NCBI GenBank assembly: GCA_938045275.1
Contig: CALIMV010000125.1
Span: forward strand, 1 to 50,556
Length of the DNA: 50,556 bases
From: an uncultured Granulosicoccaceae bacterium
GTDB taxonomy: Bacteria; Pseudomonadota; Gammaproteobacteria; Granulosicoccales; Granulosicoccaceae
Direction: 5' to 3'
The position numbers and the translations under genes are program-made. Below the pieces are notes generated by a model. The model had not been told where the DNA came from and did no database searches. It worked only from the letters and a program-made list of their open reading frames with translations. This document shows positions 1-8,715 of the stretch, one piece after another; position 1 is the stretch's first letter, and every line of letters starts with the position of its first letter.

Positions 1-110
1 TCAGCAAGACGCAATGTGTTGTAACCGTCGATGAGCTCGGCAGAGCGTTCCGGGTCAGCACTGATGGCTCGTGCATACCGCACGAGTAGATCAGCAATTT
101 GCCTGTTCAT
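1..110 (-). CDS. Truncated gene directly downstream of ubiA, product unknown
   Basis: Only the first 36 codons lie in the window. The frame opens with ATG (complement of 108-110) and stays open to the left edge. The readable N-terminus starts MNRQIADLLVRYARAIS and looks like an amphipathic, charged helix. Its ATG overlaps the ubiA stop codon (ATGA), which implies translational coupling and shared transcription with ubiA. I do not recognise the family, and too little is present to assign a function. A chance frame is possible, but the ATGA overlap argues for a real gene. Confidence 0.5.
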   Translation of the reverse strand, partial: MNRQIADLLVRYARAISADPERSAELIDGYNTLRLA

Positions 111-994
111 GCTGGCACACCCGGTTTGAATAAGTAATCAAGAACTAGCCCGCAAAATATGGTCATGCCAAGGTAGTGGTTGTTTAGAAATGCTTTGGTA
201 CATTGGGCAGGATCGCGCTGTTGCGAAATCTTATTTTGATAAATGATAAAGCCAATGCCGAGCAATAAACTTATATTAAAGATAATTCCTCTTTCAGTAA
301 GTATGCCAACGAAAAACAATAGTGCAAGCATGATCAGTTGTAGTACAACAACAATCGCCAGTTCTCTGTGTCCAAACAGAATGGCGGTCGATTTCATACC
401 CATTTTAATGTCAAATTCTCTATCGGCTATGGCATACAGGGTGTCGTAGGCTATGGCCATGATAACGGTGGCTAAGAAGATCAGCCAACCTATCATTGGC
501 ACAGTATTGATTTGTGCCGCAAAAGCCATAGGTACCGCAAATGCGAAAGCCACGCCAAGAAAGGCCTGCGGCCAATGAGTAATACGTTTGGTGAATGGGT
601 AGACAGCAGCCAGTATTAAGGCCACAAAAGACATCATTATGGTGAGCTTATTGGTGAATAGAACCAAAATAAAAGCGGCCAACATGAGTACACCCGCAAC
701 GCCCAGAGCTTCGGTACCCGTAAGGGCACCTGTGGCCAAAGGTCTGTTGCTGGTGCGCTCTACATGTGCATCCAGATCTCTGTCGGCATAATCATTGATT
801 GCGCAACCAGCGGAACGGGTCAAAATGGTCCCCAAAGTGAATATAATGAGATTGTCCAGATCCGGAACACCACCAGCGGCAAACCATAAGGCCCAAAGTG
901 TTGGCCACAATAGTAAATATATTCCTATAGGGCGATTGAGCCGGGTCAGCGAGATGATATGCGGCAGTTTGTCGCGAAGCGGGTAAGCGATCAA
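107..994 (-). CDS. ubiA: 4-hydroxybenzoate polyprenyltransferase
   Basis: Integral-membrane prenyltransferase of ubiquinone synthesis; it attaches the polyprenyl tail to 4-hydroxybenzoate in the inner membrane. The 295-residue protein has the usual family length. The N-terminal block RPIGIYLLLWPTLWALW (about 21-37) is characteristic. The first Asp-rich motif NDYADRDLD (67-75) and the second, DTLYAIADREFD (184-195), supply the Mg-diphosphate ligands. Hydrophobic segments fill the remainder. The start codon is TTG; no in-frame ATG occurs upstream before the divergent gor gene, and the next internal Met is far too late. The gene is the first of a minus-strand unit that continues off the left edge. 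ubiC, often adjacent in other genomes, is not next to it here. Confidence 0.96.
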   Translation of the reverse strand: MIAYPLRDKLPHIISLTRLNRPIGIYLLLWPTLWALWFAAGGVPDLDNLIIFTLGTILTRSAGCAINDYADRDLDAHVERTSNRPLATGALTGTEALGVAGVLMLAAFILVLFTNKLTIMMSFVALILAAVYPFTKRITHWPQAFLGVAFAFAVPMAFAAQINTVPMIGWLIFLATVIMAIAYDTLYAIADREFDIKMGMKSTAILFGHRELAIVVVLQLIMLALLFFVGILTERGIIFNISLLLGIGFIIYQNKISQQRDPAQCTKAFLNNHYLGMTIFCGLVLDYLFKPGVPA

Positions 995-1066
995 GTGGGT
1001 CTCGGTGTAAACATCATGACATCGGTATAGTAGCGCTTAATAAGCAATCTTAATATGGAATTTTAT

Positions 1067-2416
1067 ATGTCTTACGATTACGACCTCATAGCAATCGGTG
1101 GTGGCAGTGGCGGCATTGCTTTATCGAATCGTGCCGCGAGTTATGGTGCGCGGTGTTTGATCATCGAAAAAGATGTGAAGATGGGTGGAACCTGCGTTAA
1201 TCGTGGCTGCGTACCAAAAAAGGCGATGTGGTATGCAGCGGATATGGCGCACAGCCTGCGCGATGCTCCAGCTTATGGTTATGACATAAAAAGTGCCAGT
1301 TTCAATTGGTCTGAATTCGTAGCAAAGCGCGAAAAGTACATCAGTAATATTAATAATTTCTACGTTAGCTCGTTCGAAAAAAACGGTGTCGATACGGCTT
1401 ACGGATTAGCGAAATTAGTTGATATGCATACCGTTGAAGTCAATGGTAAGCGCTACAGCGCCGAGCGTATAGCCTTGGCGCCAGGTGGAAGTCCAACGGT
1501 ACCTGATATTCCAGGTAATGAGCTTGCTATAACGTCTGATGGGTTTTTTGAGCTACAAAGCCTGCCGGATAAAGTATTAGTGCTAGGCGCAGGCTATATA
1601 GCCGTTGAGCTTGCGGGCATGTTGCAGGCGCTCGGTAGCGATGTCACGCTCGCGGTCCGTAAAACGGGTTTTTTGCGTGAATTTGAAACGATGCTGGCCG
1701 AGAACTTAACAACGGCAATGCGTGAAGACGGTGTGAATCTATGCACAGAATTCACAGCAACTAAAATTGAAAAGCACAACGATAAGCTCAGTGTTATTAG
1801 CGAATCTGGTCAGTCGCTTGAGGGGTTCGACGAGGTCATCTTTGCAATAGGACGTACCCCTGCAACGTCCGAACTCGGATTGAACGAAGCGGGTGTTGAA
1901 GTTAATTCGCGAGGCTATATTCCAGTGGATAAATTTCAGCAAACTAATGTGCCCAGCGTTTTTGCTTTGGGCGATGTAACAGGGCAGGCGGAGTTGACGC
2001 CTGTTGCCATTGCAGCCGGTCGGCGCATGGCTGATCGCATTTATAACAATCAGCATGATCGGCATTTGAACTATGAGAATATTGCCACTGTCATTTTCAG
2101 CCATCCGCCCATTGGCACGATTGGTCTTACGGAGTCCCAGGCCCGCGAGCAGTATGGTGATCAGGTTAAAACCTATGAGGCTGACTTTAATCCAATGTAC
2201 ATGGCCTTCACTGATCATAAGGTTAGAACTGCGATGAAGCTGGTAGTGGTAGGTGCTGAAGAAAAAGTGGTTGGGTGTCACATGATCGGTTTGGCGGTTG
2301 ACGAAATGCTGCAGGGGTTTGCCGTTGCAATTAATATGGGTGCGACGAAAAAAGACTTTGACGATACTGTTGCCATTCACCCAACCAGCAGTGAAGAACT
2401 GGTGACCATGCGCTAG
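1067..2416 (+). CDS. gor: Glutathione-disulfide reductase
   Basis: Flavoprotein that reduces glutathione disulfide with NADPH in the cytoplasm. The N-terminal FAD Rossmann motif GGGSGG is followed by the redox-active disulfide [13 protein letters not shown]. The second dinucleotide motif GAGYIAVE is followed by VRKTGFLR, whose two arginines match the NADPH-selecting pair of glutathione reductases rather than NADH enzymes. The C-terminal HPTSSEEL supplies the catalytic His-Glu pair. I place the start at the second ATG because GGAA at 1057-1060 sits six bases upstream of it and homologues begin close to [12 protein letters not shown]; the frame also has an ATG at 1055 that would add four residues. 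Transcribed divergently from ubiA across roughly 70 bp. Confidence 0.95.
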   Translation: MSYDYDLIAIGGGSGGIALSNRAASYGARCLIIEKDVKMGGTCVNRGCVPKKAMWYAADMAHSLRDAPAYGYDIKSASFNWSEFVAKREKYISNINNFYVSSFEKNGVDTAYGLAKLVDMHTVEVNGKRYSAERIALAPGGSPTVPDIPGNELAITSDGFFELQSLPDKVLVLGAGYIAVELAGMLQALGSDVTLAVRKTGFLREFETMLAENLTTAMREDGVNLCTEFTATKIEKHNDKLSVISESGQSLEGFDEVIFAIGRTPATSELGLNEAGVEVNSRGYIPVDKFQQTNVPSVFALGDVTGQAELTPVAIAAGRRMADRIYNNQHDRHLNYENIATVIFSHPPIGTIGLTESQAREQYGDQVKTYEADFNPMYMAFTDHKVRTAMKLVVVGAEEKVVGCHMIGLAVDEMLQGFAVAINMGATKKDFDDTVAIHPTSSEELVTMR

Positions 2417-2818
2417 ATTTTGGGCTTAAACAGATATTATGAACTCGTGTGTTCGTTTCTATGAACGTGAGGCGCCAGGACTCTGCGCAGAGTTCACATT
2501 TTTAACTTTCCCGACCAAGTGAAACGGGTTTTTGAGAACATGCGTTCGTTTAACGATTATTGACGAGCAAACTGTGACGGATTCGGCATCCAGTGCGGGT
2601 GAGTAAAGTTTGTAGGTCAAGTACGTAAGGGTAGCGCCGTCTATCCGTATGAGCGTTTGGCCATTTGTATTTCTGGCGAAAGCTTAGCTCCTCAATAATG
2701 GGCTGTGGGGTCATACTTACAGCCATTTTTTTGCCCACAGCTTCCCTATCACTGCCAATTGCCTCAATCGTTTGGCAAAACGGTCGATATTTCTACGGTA
2801 GCGCCCGGTTCTGATTAG
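2417..2818. other. Intergenic gap between gor and the pilin cluster
   Basis: No convincing gene. A 14-bp perfect palindrome, ACTCTGCGCAGAGT (2480-2493), is followed by CACATTTTTAAC and may be a weak transcription end for gor. A 62-codon minus-strand frame (2550-2738) has no recognisable motif and I do not count it. The promoter of the pilin operon should lie in the right half of the gap, but no clear -35/-10 pair is visible. Confidence 0.4.
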
Positions 2819-2845
2819 GTGGCGTTAAAGCAGGGGCTGAGCTTA

Positions 2846-3400
2846 ATGCACCGTAAACTGAACAATAAACGTGGTTTTTCACTGATTGAATTGATGGTTG
2901 TATTAGCCGTTGCTGGTGTTTTGCTGGGCATTGGTCTGCCATCGTTTAAGGATTTTCTGGCCAATAGCAAAATGGCCGAAACCAATAACATGTTAGTTCA
3001 TTCCATACAGCTTGCTCGCTCTACATCAGTGGAACGTTTGGAGTCCACCGGTGTATGCGTGAGTGACGCACCGATGGTTGATGACGCTGTTTGTGCCATA
3101 GGGTCAAGTTACAACAAAGGCTGGTTAGTTTATGTTGACTCTGATGGCGATGGACTGCGAGGTGTTGCCGAAGACATTATAGAACGGGTAGATGCTCCGG
3201 GCCCGGCGTTTACATTTGCTCCAACAAATACATTCGAAAACCAGATTTACTTTAATGATTCAGGCGCCAGTACTACCGTAGCTGGCATTCCGATTTCTGG
3301 AAGCATTGGTGTCGATTACGCTGATGGCTTGCAGGTGAGATTGATAACTGTCTCAGCCAATGGTCGAGTCACTACTGAAACGCCAAAAAATACGCCATAG
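2846..3400 (+). CDS. fimT: Minor type IV prepilin, GspH/FimT-FimU type
   Basis: Pseudopilin expected to prime or cap the type IV pilus after cleavage and N-methylation by PilD. A basic leader MHRKLNNKRG precedes the class III cleavage site, then FSLIELMVVLAVAGVLLGIGL with the conserved Glu five residues after the cut forms the hydrophobic helix. The C-terminal half is a GspH-like beta domain containing a Cys pair. I chose ATG 2846 because AGGGG lies at 2832-2836 and the leader has normal length; the same frame also opens at GTG 2819. First gene of the fimT-pilV-pilW-pilX-pilE unit, with the next start two bases after its stop. FimU would be an equally valid name. Confidence 0.88.
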   Translation: MHRKLNNKRGFSLIELMVVLAVAGVLLGIGLPSFKDFLANSKMAETNNMLVHSIQLARSTSVERLESTGVCVSDAPMVDDAVCAIGSSYNKGWLVYVDSDGDGLRGVAEDIIERVDAPGPAFTFAPTNTFENQIYFNDSGASTTVAGIPISGSIGVDYADGLQVRLITVSANGRVTTETPKNTP

Positions 3401-3402
3401 CT

Positions 3403-3978
3403 ATGATCATTCAAAAAAACATCAATGCGAAATCGCATCGTAAATCAAAGGGTGTTGGTCTTATAGAAGTGTTGGTTGCACTCGTTGTTGTTTCCTTTGG
3501 GGTGCTTGGCATGGCCAGCTTACAGTTAACCGGCATGAAGCACAGTTCTGGTGGCTTTAACCGTTCCAAGGCGCTGCTGTATGCGCAAAGCATGGCAACG
3601 AGAATTCGTCTTAACCGTGTTGGGGTGGATTCGTATGCCTACGACGGGTTTGATTCGAATGGCGTTAATTGTGCGGTATTGCCGACACCCTATTGTCAGG
3701 CGCGTAAAGACGTTGCGACTACACAATCCTGCACCCCGGCTGAGTTAGCGACATTCGATTTGTATTCCGTTTCATGTGGTGATGCGGGGGCGGCTGGAGG
3801 CGCAGACAAAGGGGTTGAAGGCACACTGCCAAATGGCCAGCTCACGATCGACTGTGTGGTTAAGCCCTGCACAGCAGATTCGGCTTACCAGGTCATGATT
3901 ACCTGGACTGCAGGTCGGGCACGCACTAACAGCGATGAGCTGGTATCGCGACGTGTTCAGGTAAGGATGAAACCATGA
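3403..3978 (+). CDS. pilV: Minor type IV prepilin PilV
   Basis: Minor pilin of the type IV pilus priming complex. After a basic leader (KNINAKSHRKSKG) the cleavage region reads VGLIEVLVALVVVSFGVLGMA, the hallmark of PilV. The following block LQLTGMKHSSGGFNRSKA...YAQSMATRIRLN matches the amphipathic helix region of the family. At 191 residues the length is usual. Several cysteines in the C-terminal domain (for example around CAVLPTPYC) could form disulfides in the periplasm. It starts two bases after the fimT stop and overlaps pilW by four bases (ATGA), so translation is probably coupled on both sides. No Shine-Dalgarno of its own is obvious. Confidence 0.9.
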   Translation: MIIQKNINAKSHRKSKGVGLIEVLVALVVVSFGVLGMASLQLTGMKHSSGGFNRSKALLYAQSMATRIRLNRVGVDSYAYDGFDSNGVNCAVLPTPYCQARKDVATTQSCTPAELATFDLYSVSCGDAGAAGGADKGVEGTLPNGQLTIDCVVKPCTADSAYQVMITWTAGRARTNSDELVSRRVQVRMKP

Positions 3979-4667
3979 AGCGCACAACATGTTCATCGCC
4001 TCGCCAGACGCAAAGTGGTCTGACGCTGGTTGAGCTTTTAATTGCGATGGTGCTCGGGTTAATCGTTATCAGCGCCGTAGTCAATACGTATGTTGGTTCA
4101 ACTCGATCAGCTAGATTCAGTCAGGGCTTGGCGTACATTCAGGAAAATGGCCGGTACGGCATTACCACAATGCAGCGTGGCATTCGGCTGGCTGGCTATG
4201 CGCCAAATGGTGACCTTGAACCGTTTGATATCGCCAATAGTAGCTCTACCCAAATCGCTGTCCGGGTAACTGACTTATTCGATTGCAATGGTGTATCCAC
4301 AGCTGGAAGTGGCGGGGTTGCCGTCAACACTTACGCTCACAATGAAGCAGAAAAGACGATCACATGTACCGGCAGCGAAGGTGCTGTAGCCATGCCGGTG
4401 GTCGAGGGCGTTGATGCTATGCGTTTGCTTTGGGGCATAGACGCTGACGACGATGATGTGCCAGACAACTACGTAGTTCATAGCAGTGATATTGATCCTA
4501 ACCTGGTAGTTGCCTTGCGTGTAGCGCTTCTGGTGAACTCCGGCCAGCCTATAAGATCACGAAAGGGCGAAGAGAAACATGTTCTGTTTGATAAAGAAAT
4601 AATCACAGACGATAAAGTTGCGCGCAACGTGTTCAGCAGCACAGTCATGCTACGCAATATAGATTGA
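3975..4667 (+). CDS. pilW: Minor type IV prepilin PilW
   Basis: Minor pilin working with PilV, PilX and FimT/U at the pilus tip. The leader MKRTTCSSPRQTQSG is followed by LTLVELLIAMVLGLIVISAVV, with the conserved Glu of the methylated segment. The next block (SARFSQGLAYIQENGRYGITTMQRGIRLAGY) is the typical PilW signature. The start is well supported: AAGGA at 3963-3967 stands eight bases before the ATG, which overlaps the pilV stop. The 230-residue length is toward the short end for PilW. A 22-base gap separates it from pilX. Confidence 0.9.
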   Translation: MKRTTCSSPRQTQSGLTLVELLIAMVLGLIVISAVVNTYVGSTRSARFSQGLAYIQENGRYGITTMQRGIRLAGYAPNGDLEPFDIANSSSTQIAVRVTDLFDCNGVSTAGSGGVAVNTYAHNEAEKTITCTGSEGAVAMPVVEGVDAMRLLWGIDADDDDVPDNYVVHSSDIDPNLVVALRVALLVNSGQPIRSRKGEEKHVLFDKEIITDDKVARNVFSSTVMLRNID

Positions 4668-4689
4668 TGGGTACTCGGACAGCCATATC

Positions 4690-5238
4690 ATGAGCATTGA
4701 AAACGGTAAAAAACAATCAGGTGCAGCACTTGCAGTCAGCCTAATATTGCTGGTTGCCATGACTATTCTGGGTGTTGCAACTTTAAATATGACGCGTATT
4801 GCAGAAAAAGTATCGAGTAACGCTCAGCAAAAAGCCATCGTATTTGAAACGGCGGAATCGGTACTCAATTCGATGTCCGCAGCCGATGATTTTCAAGACA
4901 GATTGCGTGCATCGCGAACCAGTCATCTGGAGCCAGATGCAGTTGCGCAAACAGAAGAAACCTCGATCTTGAACACGGCACTTGACCAGGAGAATACCTT
5001 TGGTAAGTCGGTTGATGTTACCGCCAGTGCCGAGATTCAATTTTGTGCTGAGAAACCCAACGACGGTACGGAAACAAGTGCTGATGAAAGCCTGAATGGG
5101 CTAATTGGTGTTCAGTACGATGTTCGCGCTTTCTCTGAGATCGCAAACAGTAAAGCGAACGCTGAGCATGTACGCAGAGTGGCCATTGATGGCATACAGT
5201 TTTATTCAGTCGGTAAGTGTAAAACGCCTGGTTCGTAA
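4690..5238 (+). CDS. pilX: Minor pilin PilX
   Basis: PilX-type minor pilin. The N-terminus MSIENGKKQSGAALAVSLILL continues into VAMTILGVATLNMTRIAEKV. The glutamate at position five after the cleavage glycine is absent, as is common in PilX (GspK-like) proteins. The block SNAQQKAIVFETAESVLNSM is a good family match. The C-terminal domain is acidic and carries two cysteines. In pseudomonads pilX is followed by pilY1; here the next gene is pilE after only 58 bases, so the tip adhesin PilY1 is not encoded at this locus. Confidence 0.85.
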   Translation: MSIENGKKQSGAALAVSLILLVAMTILGVATLNMTRIAEKVSSNAQQKAIVFETAESVLNSMSAADDFQDRLRASRTSHLEPDAVAQTEETSILNTALDQENTFGKSVDVTASAEIQFCAEKPNDGTETSADESLNGLIGVQYDVRAFSEIANSKANAEHVRRVAIDGIQFYSVGKCKTPGS

Positions 5239-5296
5239 TTTTAATACATGGTGCTGCAAGAACCGTGGCAGTAACAACGCATGAGTGCAATAAAAC

Positions 5297-5734
5297 ATGA
5301 AAATCAGACAATTTGTTAATCGCTCGAGTGGTTTTTCGCTAGTCGAGTTGATGATAGTGGTGGTTGTAATAGCTTTACTGGCGGCGATAGCTATTCCCAG
5401 TTACAGCAACTACATGCTTAAGTCGAGGCGTGTTGATGGCGTGTCGTTTTTAACTGAAGTGGCCGGTGAGCAAATCAGATTTTCTTCTGAGTACAATCGA
5501 TTTGCTACAACGATGGCTGAGTTGGGCTACGGTGATGCAGCAACAGCAAACTCTGACGAAGGCTTCTACACCGTCAGCATTGCCACAAGCAATGGAGATC
5601 AGTCGTATGTGCTAACCGCTACGCCGGTTGCTGGCGGGCCACAAGCTAACGATACTGAGTGTGCTGTTCTGACGCTCAATTCGTCTAGTCAGAAAACCGT
5701 TAGCGGAACCGCAACACCAGCAGATTGCTGGTAG
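5297..5734 (+). CDS. pilE: Type IV pilin, PilE type
   Basis: Major-type or minor pilin of the PilE group. Leader MKIRQFVNRSSG, then FSLVELMIVVVVIALLAAIAI with the methylation-site Phe and conserved Glu, then PSYSNYMLKSRRVDG, the textbook continuation. At 145 residues it is compact, as expected for PilE. Two C-terminal cysteines (TECAVL and ADCW, the latter at the extreme end) probably form the D-region disulfide. It closes the pilin unit and converges on the minus-strand ybiT-like gene 35 bases away. Whether it makes the main fibre or is a minor pilin cannot be told here because no pilA is in view. Confidence 0.9.
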   Translation: MKIRQFVNRSSGFSLVELMIVVVVIALLAAIAIPSYSNYMLKSRRVDGVSFLTEVAGEQIRFSSEYNRFATTMAELGYGDAATANSDEGFYTVSIATSNGDQSYVLTATPVAGGPQANDTECAVLTLNSSSQKTVSGTATPADCW

Positions 5735-5769
5735 CGGCATACTTTCAGGTTTGCTAAATAACTTGTTAG

Positions 5770-7362
5770 TTAAATAATGCCCTGGCTTTCCAGGTAGTCT
5801 TCGTAGTTTCCGCGATAGTCGGTGTACTGATCGTCACCCAGTTCAATGATTCGGTTGGCTAGTGAGCTGACGAATTCTCGATCGTGGCTAACAAATATCA
5901 CGGTTCCATCGTACAAGTCCATAGACAAATTCAAAGACTCGATCGACTCCATATCCAAATGGTTTGTCGGCTCGTCCATAATCATGATGTTCGGTGATTG
6001 AAGCATTAATTTGCCAAATAACAAACGACCTTGTTCGCCACCTGACACCACGTTGACGGGTTTCTTTATGTCGTCTTTGTTAAATAACAAACGGCCAAGT
6101 ATGCCTCTGATGGCCTCTTCATCGTGATCTTCCTTTGCCCAGCGCGACATCCAGTCGATTATGGTTACGTTGGTTGAAAAATCATCGGCATGGTCTTGTG
6201 CAAAGTACCCGGTATCTGCATTTTCGGTCAGTTTGATACCGCCGGATTTTGGCTGCAGATCGCCAACCAGTAGCTTCAGCAAGGTCGTTTTACCAATGCC
6301 ATTAGGCCCTATGATGGCAACTTTTTCACCTGCTTCGATCATGATGTTCAAGTCTTTCAGGACTAATTCTTCGCCGTAGCCTGCGCTGACATTGTCGAGT
6401 TCAACCGCATTTCTAAACAACTTTTTACCCACTTCAAAACGGATATACGGGTTTTGTCTGCTTGAAGGCTTAATTTTTTCAATTTGCAGCTTTTCAATTT
6501 GTTTTTGGCGTGAAGTTGCTTGTCGCGCCTTGGACTTGTTGGCTTTAAATCGCTGAACAAATGCCTGTAATTCGCCAATTTGGGCTTTTTTCTTGGCGTT
6601 GTCTGCGTACAACCTTTCGCGTGCCTGCGTAGAGGCAAGCATGAAGTCATCATAATTTCCTGGATAAAGTTGAATGCCACCGTAATCCAGGTCAGCCATG
6701 TGCGTGCACACGCTGTTAAGAAAGTGGCGATCGTGCGAAATGATGATCATGGTGCTGTTACGTTCGTTCAGTACGTCTTCCAGCCATCGAATGGTATTGA
6801 TATCCAGATTGTTGGTGGGTTCATCGAGTAACAATATATCCGGGTCACCGAATAAGGCCTGCGCCAGTAATACACGTAATTTTTCACCTGGCGCTACCTC
6901 GCTCATAGGGCCTGTATGCAACTCGAGTGGGATACCAGCACCCAGTAAGAGTTCGCCGGCCTTGGCTTCAGCGGAGTAACCATCGAGTTCGGCAAATTGC
7001 ACTTCGAGTTCAGCTACCTGCATGCCTTCATCTTCACTCATTTCAGGCAGTGAATAGATTCGTTCGCGTTCAGCTTTTATTTTCCATAAATCATCGAAGC
7101 CCATAATGACGGTATCGAGTACGGTTTGATCTTCGAAAGCGAACTGATCTTGTTTTAGTGTGGCGTAACGCGTATTCGGTTCAAACGCCACATTGCCGTG
7201 GGATGGCTCCAGATCACCACCGAGTATTTTCATAAAGGTGGATTTACCGCTGCCATTTGCGCCGATCAGGCCGTAGCGATTGCCTTCACCGAATTTGATG
7301 GAGACGTTTTCGAACAATGGTTTGGCACCGAACTGAATGGTGAGGTTGGCGGTTGTGATCAC
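5770..7362 (-). CDS. ybiT: ABC-F family ATPase, YbiT type
   Basis: Soluble ABC-F protein expected to bind the ribosomal E site and relieve translational stalling. Two ATPase halves in 530 residues, the exact length of E. coli YbiT, with an almost superimposable N-terminus ([21 protein letters not shown]) and Walker [10 protein letters not shown]. The first-half signature is [10 protein letters not shown] rather than LSGGxxxR, which is also the YbiT form, so it is not a defect. The interdomain linker holds the charged ABC_tran_2 helices ([20 protein letters not shown]). The second half has [17 protein letters not shown] and [11 protein letters not shown]. The start codon is GTG. Stands alone, convergent with pilE. 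Confidence 0.95.
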   Translation of the reverse strand: MITTANLTIQFGAKPLFENVSIKFGEGNRYGLIGANGSGKSTFMKILGGDLEPSHGNVAFEPNTRYATLKQDQFAFEDQTVLDTVIMGFDDLWKIKAERERIYSLPEMSEDEGMQVAELEVQFAELDGYSAEAKAGELLLGAGIPLELHTGPMSEVAPGEKLRVLLAQALFGDPDILLLDEPTNNLDINTIRWLEDVLNERNSTMIIISHDRHFLNSVCTHMADLDYGGIQLYPGNYDDFMLASTQARERLYADNAKKKAQIGELQAFVQRFKANKSKARQATSRQKQIEKLQIEKIKPSSRQNPYIRFEVGKKLFRNAVELDNVSAGYGEELVLKDLNIMIEAGEKVAIIGPNGIGKTTLLKLLVGDLQPKSGGIKLTENADTGYFAQDHADDFSTNVTIIDWMSRWAKEDHDEEAIRGILGRLLFNKDDIKKPVNVVSGGEQGRLLFGKLMLQSPNIMIMDEPTNHLDMESIESLNLSMDLYDGTVIFVSHDREFVSSLANRIIELGDDQYTDYRGNYEDYLESQGII

Positions 7363-7443
7363 AGGTAATTAGGACTGGTTGACTAAGATTGGAGCGTAAG
7401 TTTATCGCTTTTACAGCACTCTGTGGCTAAACCCCTGCAATTG

Positions 7444-8076
7444 CTATGGCTCTGGCCCTACAAGAAGCAAAGACCAGTAAGGTCCTCCGCCTTGGTTGAA
7501 TTCAGTTACGGCACAGGCCATACCCACCCGTGTGACGTTGGGATGGATCAGTTGTTGGCAATCGGTGTTGGTATCGAGCCACCGGTTTATGGCTTCTGCC
7601 GCGGTTTGAGGTCCTGAAGTGACGCTTTCGAAGACCGTTAGCGAGTCGATACCTGCTAAAGAAACGCGCTGCGAAGTTGAAAATCCATCGGACCCAACAA
7701 ACGATTCAAATCGGTTATTGGCCATGTCTGATGCATGGGAGTTACTTATGCGAGCAAGTGTTTCGTCCCATATCAGTTCACTGGCAAGCTGACTGGCAAG
7801 CGCGCTGGTGTCAGTGTCGGTTAAAGCCGGGTTTGAGCTGATGCCACACGATCGTTGACTGTTGCGCAACTGATTGATAATGCGCGGTGCACGGTCGCGA
7901 ATACTGCCAGCCGCTTCACATTGGCGAGGCGCGGAGCAGCTGTGTGTTTTTTCGCAGTCGTCGTGATACCACACGCACGCGTACTGCCCGCACAACTGTA
8001 CCGCATCACACGCAATCAGAAGACTGCTGGACAACAGCACGAATCGACTGATTAAGTAGAAATTTGATCTCAGCAT
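7444..8076 (-). CDS. CAP/SCP-domain lipoprotein
   Basis: Predicted outer-surface or periplasmic lipoprotein of the cysteine-rich secretory/PR-1 (CAP, YkwD) superfamily. The N-terminus ends in a lipobox LLIAC with the acylated Cys at 23. A short cysteine-rich stretch follows (seven Cys between about 23 and 77). The CAP fold is seen in ELIWDETLARISNSHASDMAN and, near the end, RVGMACAV followed by YWSLLLVG. The first active-site-like His is in SHASDMA and a Glu follows in VFESV. Function of bacterial CAP proteins is poorly defined, so I do not go beyond family level. ATG start; monocistronic. Confidence 0.8.
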   Translation of the reverse strand: MLRSNFYLISRFVLLSSSLLIACDAVQLCGQYACVWYHDDCEKTHSCSAPRQCEAAGSIRDRAPRIINQLRNSQRSCGISSNPALTDTDTSALASQLASELIWDETLARISNSHASDMANNRFESFVGSDGFSTSQRVSLAGIDSLTVFESVTSGPQTAAEAINRWLDTNTDCQQLIHPNVTRVGMACAVTEFNQGGGPYWSLLLVGPEP

Positions 8077-8418
8077 GTGCCAGAGTTTAACCGTTAATGC
8101 GGCAACATTTCACTTGATTTGCACACAAGTCCGATAGCCTAAAGGGTATGAATCCGACGAAGTTAGCCTGAGCTGCGGAACGGTTGGGTGTCGCTGTCAG
8201 GTCGCCCTGAGACAGCTGCTTAATACAACGCTAAGGATTGGAAGAACCTGTTGTTAATTGCTGTTTGAAGGTCTGATGTTGGCAATAGGTCTTCGTACTG
8301 GCTGCACTGGAAACTGTGCAGACCAATACGAGAACATTATTTTGAACTTATGTACTGTTTAGACGGTAATCAAATGGTTGTTTTGTATCTAAATTTGATG
8401 CTTCCGTCGTTCAGTGCA
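8077..8418. other. Gene-free stretch with two stem-loops
   Basis: No reading frame of note. Two inverted repeats stand out. The first pairs GCTGTC (8193-8198) with GACAGC (8211-8216), plus AGG with CCT inside, over a TCGC loop. The second runs 8292-8332: CGTACTGG and CTGCAC pair with GTGCAG and CCAATACG, giving about 15 pairs with one mismatch and one bulged A. Neither is followed by a T run on the minus strand, so neither is a clear terminator for dodecin. A structured small RNA is possible but unproven. Confidence 0.45.
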
Positions 8419-8622
8419 TTAGTCTTTCAGTACAAATGAGACTTTCAAAGTGACGCGGTATTCCGAGATTTTTCCACCGTCGACAGTGGCTTTTTGATCT
8501 TTTATCCAAACACTTTTGATGTTTTTCAAGGTTTTATCTGCTCTTTTTACACCTTCTTCGACAGCATCATCAAAGCTTTTGGTCGATGACGCAATGATTT
8601 CGGTGACTTTGGCAACTGACAT
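8419..8622 (-). CDS. Dodecin family flavin-binding protein
   Basis: Small (67-residue) protein that forms hollow dodecamers and stores flavin or flavin-like cofactors. The sequence MSVAKVTEIIASSTKSFDDA, with IKSVWIKDQKATVDGG in the middle and YRVTLKVSFVLKD at the end, is the standard dodecin pattern; the Trp is the flavin-stacking residue. I begin at ATG 8622 because TAGAGGA stands eight bases upstream; the open frame extends 16 codons further but without support. Transcribed alone on the minus strand, divergent from the PLP-lyase gene. Confidence 0.93.
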   Translation of the reverse strand: MSVAKVTEIIASSTKSFDDAVEEGVKRADKTLKNIKSVWIKDQKATVDGGKISEYRVTLKVSFVLKD

Positions 8623-8715
8623 AACAACATCCTCTATTACAAATGAATTAAAGTTAGGCACGGTATACACCCGTGTACCGGAATTGTATCAGGCACCTGC
8701 GGAATAGAATGCAAT

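Noticed and set aside
2550-2738. Minus-strand 62-codon frame in the gor-pilin gap
   Set aside because: No ribosome site, no recognisable motif and no operon context; likely chance.
5239-5296. Remnant of pilY1 between pilX and pilE
   Set aside because: Only an eight-codon frame remains, with no similarity that can be judged; absence is certain, decay is not shown.
5770-7362. Degenerate first ABC signature ([10 protein letters not shown]) as a sign of inactivation
   Set aside because: E. coli YbiT has nearly the same residues there, so this is the normal form for the subfamily.
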